Below the pieces are notes generated by a model. It had not been told where the DNA came from, searched no databases, and saw only the letters and a program-made list of their open reading frames with translations. From CAZXIY01 sp964640935 (GTDB lineage: Archaea; Thermoplasmatota; Thermoplasmata; Methanomassiliicoccales; Methanomethylophilaceae): a DNA stretch of 7,930 nt. The DNA is taken from NCBI GenBank assembly GCA_964640935.1, contig CAZXIY010000056.1:1-7930 (forward strand), in the 5' to 3' direction. The translations under genes and the position numbers were made by a program. Shown piece by piece: positions 1 to 5,278 of this stretch; within the stretch, counting starts at the first letter, position 1; every line of letters starts with the position of its first letter.

Positions 1-115
1 AACGATATTCGAGGATACGGTCAGCATATTCTTCGACAGCCTCATACCCTGCATAATGAAGAAGAGGGGCGTCACCGAAGAGGACATGCGCAAACGCCAC
101 GCCATCTGGGTGTGA
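1..115 (+). CDS. C-terminal fragment of an unidentified protein (truncated by the window edge)
   Basis: An open frame enters from the left edge (first full codon at base 2) and ends at the TGA at 113-115, giving 37 residues. It begins TIFEDTVSIFFDSLIP and finishes with GVTEEDMRKRHAIWV, which looks like a soluble, helical, charged C-terminus. I do not recognise the family: too little is visible and no cysteine cluster, membrane segment or catalytic motif is present. It reads in the same direction as the prenyltransferase that follows after a 51-base spacer, so the two could be co-transcribed, although the spacer contains its own promoter-like sequence. The frame is believable because its codon choice resembles that of the neighbouring genes. 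Confidence 0.5.
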   Translation, partial: TIFEDTVSIFFDSLIPCIMKKRGVTEEDMRKRHAIWV

Positions 116-130
116 CGTTCTTCGGGACCG

Positions 131-141
131 TATGTATTTTC
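131..141 (+). promoter_or_regulatory. Possible TATA-like element for the prenyltransferase gene
   Basis: TATGTATTTTC is the only AT-rich stretch in the 51-base spacer. Its centre lies about 30 bases before the ATG at 167, and no Shine-Dalgarno sequence precedes that ATG. Both facts fit a leaderless or very short-leader archaeal transcript. This is inferred from spacing only. Confidence 0.3.
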
Positions 142-166
142 ATCACCCGCGCGATATCCCGCCCGT

Positions 167-994
167 ATGGGACCGTATATCAGACTTTCCCGTCCTGCGG
201 ACATCGTCATAGGATTGATCGGCCTGCTGGCCGCATCGTTCGTGGCCGCAGGCTGCGGCATCGGCGGACAGCTTGTCCCGGTGGCGGCGATATCGGTCAT
301 CGTCGTTCTGTACATCACGGGCGGGAACGCCATCAATGACTATGTCGACAGGGACGTGGATGCGGTATCGCATCCCGAAAGGCCGATACCCTCCGGCGAG
401 ATCTCCGCCGAGAACGGCAGAAGATTCGGCATCGCCTGCCTGGCACTCGCCTGTGTTCTGTCATTTGTCATGATCCCTCTGACGCATTCGCTCGCATCGA
501 CGGCCATAGTCGCCGCCGCATGCGTCATGATATTCGCGTACGAGACGAGACTGAAACAGCTTGGTCTGATCGGAAATATATTGATAGCTGTCCTCACGGG
601 CATGTCCTTCCTGCTCGGCGGGGCCGCGGTCGGCAATATGCAGGCATGCTTCGTGCTGTTCTGCATGATGTCGTCGATAACGCTTTCGAGAGAGATCCAG
701 AAGGACATCGAGGACATGGACGGCGACAGGGAGAAACGCCGTACGCTCCCGATGAGCATAGGCGCGAAGAACGCCGGTCTCATATCGGCGGCATTCTGCA
801 TACTGGCTATAGTCATATCATTGATACCGATAGCCGTCGGCGGCATGAGCGTCTGGTATTACTCCATAATCGCCGCGGATATCGCTCTCGCAGCATCCGC
901 CGTATGCTTCCGCAATGCAGGCAGATCGGAAAAGATGGCAAAGATCGCGATACTTCTGGCACTTGTATCGTTCGTCGCGGGAACAATTCACTGA
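167..994 (+). CDS. UbiA-family prenyltransferase, probable digeranylgeranylglyceryl phosphate synthase
   Basis: This 275-residue integral membrane protein belongs to the UbiA superfamily. In archaea the single-copy member usually adds the second geranylgeranyl chain to geranylgeranylglyceryl phosphate, forming the core of the ether lipids. The first Asp-rich motif is NDxxDxxxD at residues 57-65 (N57, D58, D61, D65), followed by HPERPIPSG. The second is around residues 180-187 (D180, D183, D187) with a preceding SREIQKD. These two loops bind Mg-diphosphate. Hydrophobic segments at about 12-29, 37-55, 87-106, 110-124, 136-153, 159-173, 205-225, 229-248 and 257-272 give the expected multi-helix layout. 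Length and motif spacing are normal for the archaeal enzyme. The geranylgeranyl reductase of the next pathway stage lies tail to tail with it, which supports the lipid role over a quinone or heme role. The ATG at 167 is the first in frame and starts at the usual MGPYIRLSRP N-terminus. Confidence 0.85.
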   Translation: MGPYIRLSRPADIVIGLIGLLAASFVAAGCGIGGQLVPVAAISVIVVLYITGGNAINDYVDRDVDAVSHPERPIPSGEISAENGRRFGIACLALACVLSFVMIPLTHSLASTAIVAAACVMIFAYETRLKQLGLIGNILIAVLTGMSFLLGGAAVGNMQACFVLFCMMSSITLSREIQKDIEDMDGDREKRRTLPMSIGAKNAGLISAAFCILAIVISLIPIAVGGMSVWYYSIIAADIALAASAVCFRNAGRSEKMAKIAILLALVSFVAGTIH

Positions 995-2172
995 CAGCGT
1001 TCCTTCATCTCGGGAGCGTTGCTCTCGGCCACGCGGACGAGATCGTCCACCCTGACCTTCTCGAGGTCTGAACGGGATGCGATGTCGATGAATCTGTCCA
1101 GGACGCCGTCGTCCAGATCCACGAACTTCTCCTTGATCCTCCAGTTCCTCTTTATCTCCGACTCTATCTTCCCGCGCCATGCCGTCTCGTACGGCATAAG
1201 GGCCTCCTTCGAATAGTCGCCGGAACGTCCGCACTCCGCGATCGTGTCGCCGGCGTGCATCCCGGTCATGAGGGCATGATATATCCCGCCGCCCGTGAGC
1301 GGGTCGATGATCCTGGCCGCATCCCCGACGAGTACCAGATTGTCGTATACGGACGAATCCAATCCGGGGCAGAGCGAGACCATACCCCCCGTTATCTCTA
1401 TGATGTTCCCGTTCCGGAGACGCCCGTCGGATTCGATGTACCTGTCGAGATAATATTTCGGCCCCTTCTCGGGCGTGCATTTGCTTCCTAGTATGCCGAG
1501 GCCGACGTTGGCCTTACCGTCCCCCTTCGGGAATATCCAGACGTAGCCTCCGGGCGACACGGAACCGAGGGTGAATTCGCAGTAGTGTGGGTCGATGTCC
1601 ACCCCCGTCATGAGATACTGTATGCACGAATCGATATCGTTGAGCGAAAGCGACGTGTCAACGCCTGCCCACCTGGCGACCTGCGATTCGTATCCGTCCG
1701 CCGCTACGATGCATTTCGCGAATATGGAATACGAGCCGTTCATGTCCCTTACGCGTATGCCTGCGAGTTCTCCGTTCTCAGATATTACTCCGGTGCAGGA
1801 CGTGCGCATGAGTATCCTGGCACCTGCGGCCGCAGCCTGTTCCGAGACCGCCTTGTCGAAGAGATGCCTGTCCAGGACGTAACCGACCTCGTCGTCGGTC
1901 CGGCACTCCCTGACCTTCATGTAGCTTCCGCCGACGGTCTTCATTATCGTGCCGTAGATCTCCGATGATATCCATTTGGGGTCCGGCTCTATGCCGACCT
2001 CTTTCAATCTGCGTTTCGATACGCCTTCGGCGCATCTGAGCGGAGCTCCGATCTCCGCCTTCTTCTCTATGAGAATGACATCCAGTCCGCCCATGGCCGC
2101 ATGCTTCGCTGCCATGCTTCCGGCGGGTCCGGCACCCACAACGACCACATCGCATTCGATATCCGTTCTCAT
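988..2172 (-). CDS. Geranylgeranyl reductase family FAD-dependent oxidoreductase (archaeal lipid saturation)
   Basis: This 394-residue flavoprotein of the geranylgeranyl reductase family probably saturates the isoprenoid chains of archaeal di-ether lipids at the membrane. The FAD dinucleotide-binding GxGxxG is at residues 13-18 (GAGPAG), with the ribose-binding acidic residue E36 ending the second strand. The family signature PLRCAEG is at 44-50, the substrate-site motif GYVWIFPKG at 209-217, and the second FAD motif GDAARIIDPLTGGGI at 283-297. Length matches the family. An AGGTGG ribosome-binding site four bases before the ATG at 2172 fixes the start. It lies 46 bases downstream of the JAMM protease gene on the same strand, so it may be the last gene of the ubiquitin-like transcript or be read from a weak promoter in the spacer. 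Its stop codon overlaps the end of the convergent prenyltransferase by 7 bases. Bacterial-type menaquinone or chlorophyll reductases are alternatives, but the context favours lipids. Confidence 0.88.
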   Translation of the reverse strand: MRTDIECDVVVVGAGPAGSMAAKHAAMGGLDVILIEKKAEIGAPLRCAEGVSKRRLKEVGIEPDPKWISSEIYGTIMKTVGGSYMKVRECRTDDEVGYVLDRHLFDKAVSEQAAAAGARILMRTSCTGVISENGELAGIRVRDMNGSYSIFAKCIVAADGYESQVARWAGVDTSLSLNDIDSCIQYLMTGVDIDPHYCEFTLGSVSPGGYVWIFPKGDGKANVGLGILGSKCTPEKGPKYYLDRYIESDGRLRNGNIIEITGGMVSLCPGLDSSVYDNLVLVGDAARIIDPLTGGGIYHALMTGMHAGDTIAECGRSGDYSKEALMPYETAWRGKIESEIKRNWRIKEKFVDLDDGVLDRFIDIASRSDLEKVRVDDLVRVAESNAPEMKERCQ

Positions 2173-2176
2173 ACAG

Positions 2177-2182
2177 CCACCT
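2177..2182 (-). promoter_or_regulatory. Shine-Dalgarno site of the geranylgeranyl reductase gene
   Basis: Read on the minus strand, AGGTGG ends four bases before the ATG at 2172. It matches the anti-Shine-Dalgarno sequence well and supports that start. The rest of the 46-base spacer has an AT-rich run (2198-2207) that could be a weak TATA element. Confidence 0.5.
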
Positions 2183-2208
2183 GAATCATGTATCGTGAAT
2201 AATAATCT

Positions 2209-2220
2209 GACCGGACGGTC
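2209..2220. repeat. Short perfect inverted repeat at the end of the JAMM gene
   Basis: GACCGGACGGTC consists of two 5-base arms (GACCG and CGGTC) with a 2-base centre. It sits at the stop codon of the JAMM gene and just before the spacer leading to the reductase gene. It could be a small operator or be coincidental. It has no following T-run in the minus direction, so it is not a convincing terminator. Confidence 0.3.
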
Positions 2221-2716
2221 ACTCCATTATCACCATGTCGACGGGCTTCGGACCCCCGACGGTGCTGTCGAAGATCTTCATCTCCTTCCTTATCGGGTCT
2301 ATGACCACGGCGAAACCGCATTCGCCGGCGAATATCCCGTCCTGCGTCGCTATGTCGGTGACGGACATGAAGCATCCGAGGTCTATGTGCGAATGGTACC
2401 AGCCGATCACGTCGCCCTTGGACGAATCGATGGCGTTGACAAGATCGTCCCCGTCCCCGGTGTCGAAACGGACGCTGGTCGCATCCGCGATCAGATTGCC
2501 GGTGACGATCCTTTCGCCTATGGCGTACTCTCCGCCGTTGTCGCGGTAGACCTTCCCTATTATGAGGCCCATGACCTCCCTGTCGTCCTCCGCTCCGATG
2601 TCGGCGTGATCCGTCATCAAAGATATCAGCAGCTCAGGCAGGAATATCCTGGCGGACGGCACCGTCCTCTTCCTGAATTCGCGCTCGGCATTCTGCGACG
2701 AGACGATCAGAGGCAT
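2219..2716 (-). CDS. Rpn11-like JAMM/MPN metalloprotease (predicted deconjugase and ubiquitin-like precursor processor)
   Basis: This 165-residue, single-domain JAB1/MPN/Mov34 zinc isopeptidase is predicted to trim the C-terminal tail of the ubiquitin-like protein encoded two genes upstream and to remove it from conjugates. The JAMM motif is complete: E47 in REVMGLIIG, then H108-S-H110, seven residues, S118, two residues, D121. The stretches VIGWYHSH (104-110) and SVTDIATQ (118-125), followed by AVVIDPI (136-142), closely resemble the catalytic regions of eukaryotic Rpn11 and CSN5, more than bacterial RadC or short JAB proteins. The open frame extends upstream through the E2 gene, but the homologous part starts only after the ATG at 2716, which I take as the start. 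Its first bases overlap the E2 stop by 10 bases, implying translational coupling. There is no ubiquitin-binding insertion and no signal peptide, so a cytoplasmic enzyme is expected. Confidence 0.88.
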   Translation of the reverse strand: MPLIVSSQNAEREFRKRTVPSARIFLPELLISLMTDHADIGAEDDREVMGLIIGKVYRDNGGEYAIGERIVTGNLIADATSVRFDTGDGDDLVNAIDSSKGDVIGWYHSHIDLGCFMSVTDIATQDGIFAGECGFAVVIDPIRKEMKIFDSTVGGPKPVDMVIME

Positions 2717-3195
2717 CTCTTCGCCCCCGACGACACCTTCGCATCGAATCTCGCCCCGTTCTCGGAAAAGAACGCGGCCGCCTCTTCGCAGGAGGCCGTT
2801 CCGAACGCACTCTCCGGATTTGGATTGCTGACAAGCGTCTCCAGACCCTTGATAAAAGATGCGAGACGCGTCCCGTACGACCAGTCGCTGAGCATCTTCA
2901 TGCATACGAGACCGCCGTCGTCCGGGTCCATGATGTTCGGATGGAAGACGTGGCTGACCCACCTGACCTCCGGCTTGCTCTGGCCGTAATCTTCCGTTAT
3001 TGTGAGTCTGAACCTGTGGTCCGTGATTATCTTATCCTTGGATTCGTAGCCGATGACATTGCTCATGCCCATCTCCATCTCCAGGGGGAGCGTCACGGTC
3101 TCCGGGTCGATCTCGAAATCGGTACCGAGATAAGCGGAGCATTCCTTCAGCTCGTTGACGAGCCTCCTGACGACCACGGCCCGCGGATAGCTCAT
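2707..3195 (-). CDS. E2-like ubiquitin-conjugating enzyme (UBC fold)
   Basis: This 162-residue protein has the full UBC-fold plan. An N-terminal helix carries RRLVNELK (10-17), and beta strands include FRLTI (62-66) and VRWVSHVF (77-84). The HPN triad is at 85-87, the candidate active-site cysteine C98 sits in GLVCMKML, and W105 follows it. The later LVSNPNPESAFGTASCEEAA region (121-140) matches the typical PNPxxxLxxEAA helix. E2 proteins accept the activated modifier from E1 as a thioester on this cysteine and pass it to lysine. Presence of both N87 and C98 argues for an active enzyme rather than a UEV-type pseudo-E2. The distance from HPN to Cys is 11 residues, about three more than in common eukaryotic E2s, so the loop before the cysteine is longer. 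The start ATG shares four bases (ATGA) with the stop of the ubiquitin-like gene, and the 3' end overlaps the JAMM gene. No RING partner is visible in the cassette. Confidence 0.87.
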   Translation of the reverse strand: MSYPRAVVVRRLVNELKECSAYLGTDFEIDPETVTLPLEMEMGMSNVIGYESKDKIITDHRFRLTITEDYGQSKPEVRWVSHVFHPNIMDPDDGGLVCMKMLSDWSYGTRLASFIKGLETLVSNPNPESAFGTASCEEAAAFFSENGARFDAKVSSGAKRCL

Positions 3196-3437
3196 GCCGA
3201 GCCGCCCTCGGGGTCAGGTATCATATCCAATATGTCGCCGCTGAGTATCCCGGCCTCCGCCACGGTGCTGGTCGCACGCAGCATCGTCTTGCCCTTCTTG
3301 AGGACGTATGCCTTGGGTTCCTTCTTCCAATATTCGGCAGCGCTGTCGATTATGTCGGCGATGGTCTCGTCGGCCTCGGTCTGCATCCTGACTGTCGAAC
3401 CGTTGACGTAATTCTTCACTGTAATGGTCAAACTCAT
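3192..3437 (-). CDS. Ubiquitin-like beta-grasp modifier with a Gly-Gly-Ser-Ala C-terminus
   Basis: This 81-residue protein fits a ubiquitin beta-grasp layout: strand 1 LTITVKNY (3-10), strand 2 STVRMQT (14-20), a helix TIADIIDSAAEYWKK (25-39), strand 3 AYVLKKGK (43-50), then a GILSGDILDMIP ending typical of ubiquitin-like folds. The last residues are E77-G78-G79-S80-A81. The diglycine needed for E1 adenylation is therefore capped by two extra residues, as in ubiquitin and SUMO precursors, and would need protease trimming. Lysines at 38, 39, 42, 47, 48 and 50 could in principle accept chains. The frame is open nine codons further upstream, but the ATG at 3437 has a strong GGAGTGAT ribosome-binding site that overlaps the E1 stop codon, which decides the start. 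Sequence identity to ubiquitin is low by eye. The call rests on size, fold pattern, GG tail and position between E1 and E2. ThiS/MoaD-type sulfur carriers normally end exactly in GG, so the tail argues against that role. Confidence 0.85.
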   Translation of the reverse strand: MSLTITVKNYVNGSTVRMQTEADETIADIIDSAAEYWKKEPKAYVLKKGKTMLRATSTVAEAGILSGDILDMIPDPEGGSA

Positions 3438-3441
3438 TGTA

Positions 3442-3449
3442 ATCACTCC
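3442..3449 (-). promoter_or_regulatory. Strong Shine-Dalgarno site of the ubiquitin-like gene
   Basis: GGAGTGAT on the minus strand lies four bases before the ATG at 3437 and contains the TGA stop of the E1 gene. It is the best ribosome-binding site in the cassette. That fits a modifier needed in excess over its enzymes, although the expression level itself is inference. Confidence 0.6.
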
Positions 3450-4204
3450 AAATGGTTTGGGCACTCTGGGTCAATACCGACCTCTACGGTCTCGGTGTCC
3501 CCCGTAATACCGTCATAGTATGTCATATGTCGTACGCACAGATCCGCCCGTCCGGACACGATCTTTATCGCTTCCCTGACCTGCATGCCGGATATGACCG
3601 CTGTCGTCGTTATGTCCGCGGCCATCTTCGGTATGAACACGGAGCCGTTGCCGGTGCAGGTGAAACGTCTCTCGGCCTCTCTCACATGCGTGCGGTTCAT
3701 GGCGCATTGGAGGCACGGCCCTCCGGGAAGGACGGCCTGTATCTTGCCGCGAAGTCCGTCGGTCGCGCCGTCGACGTACGGTATGCCGTGATAGTACGCG
3801 TGGGCGTTCACGTGCATCCTGGCGGCGATGTTGTCGAGACATCCGAGAACGATGTCGTAATCCCAATTCACGATATCCTGGACCTTGCCGACGATAGGAT
3901 TTATCTTCGCCTCCGGGTCCAATTCGGACGCCCTTTCGGATACGATGTCGGCTTTCATGACCTTCTTCACGTCTGATTCTCTGAAGAAGAGGCATCTGCT
4001 GAGATTCGACGTGACGATGTCGTCCATGTCGATCACATCGATATCTCTGAATCCCGCAAGGACCAGATTCTTGACGGTCTCGTTGCCTATCGCTCCGGCC
4101 CCGGCCACGAGGCATCTTGCCTTCTGTATAGCGTCGACGTCTACGATGTCTATGCGTCTCATCCTGTCGAATCTGTCGCTGTCGGCATGACCGGCGGTGA
4201 TCAT
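3443..4204 (-). CDS. E1-like ubiquitin-activating enzyme (ThiF/UBA fold, compact)
   Basis: This 253-residue adenylating enzyme would activate the C-terminal glycine of the ubiquitin-like protein with ATP and hold it as a thioester. The nucleotide loop GAGAIG is at 35-40. The stretch D59-M-D61 followed by SNLSR (66-70) copies the eukaryotic E1 pattern DMDxxxxSNLxRQ, except that C71 replaces the usual glutamine. K84 and CLDNIAARMHVN (122-133, with D124, N125, R129) complete the ATP site. The segment PYVDGATDGLRGKIQ (142-156) is followed by the zinc pair C164-x2-C167. The second zinc pair appears as C248-P-N-H251 at the C-terminus, a Cys/His variant of CxxC. C183 in RFTCTGNG sits where MoeB, ThiF and Uba-type enzymes carry the catalytic or conserved cysteine. 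The protein is only the adenylation domain, with no separate cysteine domain or ubiquitin-fold domain, as in Uba5 or ThiF. It is the first gene of the cassette. The ATG at 4204 lacks a Shine-Dalgarno sequence and is probably translated from a leaderless message. Confidence 0.88.
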   Translation of the reverse strand: MITAGHADSDRFDRMRRIDIVDVDAIQKARCLVAGAGAIGNETVKNLVLAGFRDIDVIDMDDIVTSNLSRCLFFRESDVKKVMKADIVSERASELDPEAKINPIVGKVQDIVNWDYDIVLGCLDNIAARMHVNAHAYYHGIPYVDGATDGLRGKIQAVLPGGPCLQCAMNRTHVREAERRFTCTGNGSVFIPKMAADITTTAVISGMQVREAIKIVSGRADLCVRHMTYYDGITGDTETVEVGIDPECPNHLE

Positions 4205-4217
4205 AGAAGAGGCGTAT

Positions 4218-4278
4218 GGCGACTTGATAAAAAATGTCGACGGCGACCGGACCGCTTACTGTTAAGTAGAAAGTCGCC
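4218..4278. repeat. 8-base inverted repeat flanking the divergent promoter core
   Basis: GGCGACTT (4218-4225) and its exact reverse complement AAGTCGCC (4271-4278) bracket 45 bases containing the A-tract and a possible second TATA element. A shared operator controlling the E1 cassette and the zinc-ribbon gene is possible. Chance is not excluded for arms this short. Confidence 0.35.
4227..4234 (-). promoter_or_regulatory. TATA-like element of the ubiquitin-like cassette (shared divergent region 4205-4290)
   Basis: TTTTTTAT on the minus strand is centred about 26 bases before the E1 start codon, the usual TATA-to-transcription-start distance in archaea, so the transcript would begin at or next to the ATG. 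The same A/T tract read on the plus strand could serve the zinc-ribbon gene with a leader of about 34 bases. A second AT-rich element, GTTAAGTA at 4261-4268, lies about 27 bases before that gene's ATG and would give a leaderless message instead. Confidence 0.45.
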
Positions 4279-4290
4279 GTTGTGATACCC

Positions 4291-4497
4291 ATGACCCTGC
4301 TCCCTGAGCATTCTCACTGCAAGTATTGCGGCAATCCCATACCTTACGGTATGGAATACTGCGATGACGACTGCAAGTCGCTCTTCGACGCCCAGGAGGC
4401 ACAGGACAAGAAGAAAGATATCATCTTCTACGGAGCGATCGCGGTGTCGCTCATAGCGATCATAATCGTCGGAGTGACTCTCCGCACATTCCTTTGA
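4291..4497 (+). CDS. Small zinc-ribbon protein with a C-terminal transmembrane helix
   Basis: This 68-residue protein has an N-terminal four-cysteine knuckle, C10-x2-C13 and C24-x3-C28, in the pattern HCKYCGNPIPYGMEYCDDDC. A charged linker (QDKKKD) follows, and then one hydrophobic helix at about residues 45-66, which would place the zinc ribbon in the cytoplasm if the lysine-rich linker stays inside. It resembles the short archaeal zinc-ribbon membrane proteins grouped as DUF2116 (recognised from memory of the cysteine pattern). Biochemical function is unknown. The frame can be opened three codons earlier at a GTG (4282), but GTGAT there is better read as the ribosome-binding site of the ATG at 4291. 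The gene is divergent from the E1 cassette, sharing its promoter region, and its last 38 bases overlap the 3' end of the dihydropteroate synthase gene. The four cysteines are too few for a classical eight-ligand RING. Confidence 0.78.
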   Translation: MTLLPEHSHCKYCGNPIPYGMEYCDDDCKSLFDAQEAQDKKKDIIFYGAIAVSLIAIIIVGVTLRTFL

Positions 4498-5278
4498 GTC
4501 CTTCGACCGTTCCTTTCACGTCGTGCACGCGCAGTATGTTGGCGCCTGACGAGACGGAACGTCTGGCTATCATTATACTTGCGGCATCGCGGTCCATGTC
4601 CGGCCACATCTTCGAGAGGAAGCCTTTCCTCGACGCTCCGATCAGTACGGGATATCCTAACGAGAAATCCGACGAGTTGTCGATGATCCTCAGATTCAGT
4701 TCCGCGGTCTTGCCGAAACCGACCCCTGGGTCGAGTATCATCTCTTTTACTCCGGCATCGAGAGCGGCATCCGTCCGCTCTCTGAGGAAATCGATTATCT
4801 GCGGCATCATATCTGCGGTCATAGGATGCGACTGCATCGTCTTGGGCATCCCGTTCATGTGCATTATGATGGCCGGGACGCCTGCGGATGCCGCGAGCTC
4901 CGGCATGCCTTCTGCTCTCAGTCCGTTTACGTCGTTGATGATATCGGCCCCGGCATCGAGAGCGGCGGACGCAACGTCGGTCTTCATCGTGTCGACGGAT
5001 ATGGGAACGTCTAAAACATGTGCCAGCTCGCGTATGACCGGCACGATCCTCGCGATCTCCTCCTCCGCGGATACGCCCGAAGAACCGGGCCTGGTGGATT
5101 CGCCGCCTACATCGATGATATCGGCGCCGTCGTCTGCCATCTGCAACGCGTGCTTCACGGCGGAATCGACAGCGACGTAGCTGCCGCCGTCGGAGAACGA
5201 ATCCGGGGTCACGTTCAGTATGCCCATGACCCTCGGCCGTTCGTATGTGAGCACGCCCTTGTGCCAGACTGTCCGCAT
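4460..5278 (-). CDS. folP: Dihydropteroate synthase
   Basis: This 272-residue TIM-barrel enzyme condenses 6-hydroxymethyl-7,8-dihydropterin diphosphate with 4-aminobenzoate (or a related aryl amine) in folate-type cofactor synthesis. Signature motifs are all present: GILNVTPDSFSDGG (19-32), GGESTRPG (58-65), SVDT (94-97, D96), NDVNG (115-119), MHMNGMP (139-145), LDPGVGFGK (182-190), GASRKGFL (214-221) and RVHDV (250-254). N22, D96, N115, D183, K218, R250 and H252 align with the pterin and diphosphate ligands of the E. coli enzyme. Length is typical. The frame is open upstream into the preceding gene, but homology starts at the ATG at 5278, which shares its A with the stop of the large LarA-reductase gene (TGATG), so the two are probably translationally coupled. 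Why a folate enzyme follows a hydroxyacid/redox enzyme is unclear. In a methanogen, a pterin role other than bacterial folate is possible. Confidence 0.92.
   Translation of the reverse strand: MRTVWHKGVLTYERPRVMGILNVTPDSFSDGGSYVAVDSAVKHALQMADDGADIIDVGGESTRPGSSGVSAEEEIARIVPVIRELAHVLDVPISVDTMKTDVASAALDAGADIINDVNGLRAEGMPELAASAGVPAIIMHMNGMPKTMQSHPMTADMMPQIIDFLRERTDAALDAGVKEMILDPGVGFGKTAELNLRIIDNSSDFSLGYPVLIGASRKGFLSKMWPDMDRDAASIMIARRSVSSGANILRVHDVKGTVEGLKGMCGESLRRL

Noticed and set aside
2717..2962. N-terminal extension of the JAMM protein inside the E2 gene
   Set aside because: The 82 extra residues are out-of-frame translation of the E2 gene, rich in R, G and E. JAMM homology begins after the ATG at 2716.
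1976..2989. Plus-strand open frame (337 codons) across the reductase start, JAMM and E2 genes
   Set aside because: It crosses three well-supported minus-strand genes and has no family motif, so it is a shadow frame.
3443..4204. E1-like protein as an ordinary MoeB/ThiF for molybdopterin or thiamine
   Set aside because: Its neighbours are an E2, a JAMM protease and a modifier with a capped GG tail, and its motifs are closer to Uba-type E1s. A dual sulfur-transfer role cannot be excluded.
4291..4497. Zinc-ribbon protein as a RING E3 ligase
   Set aside because: Only four metal ligands in one CxxC...CxxxC knuckle are present; a RING needs eight in cross-brace spacing.
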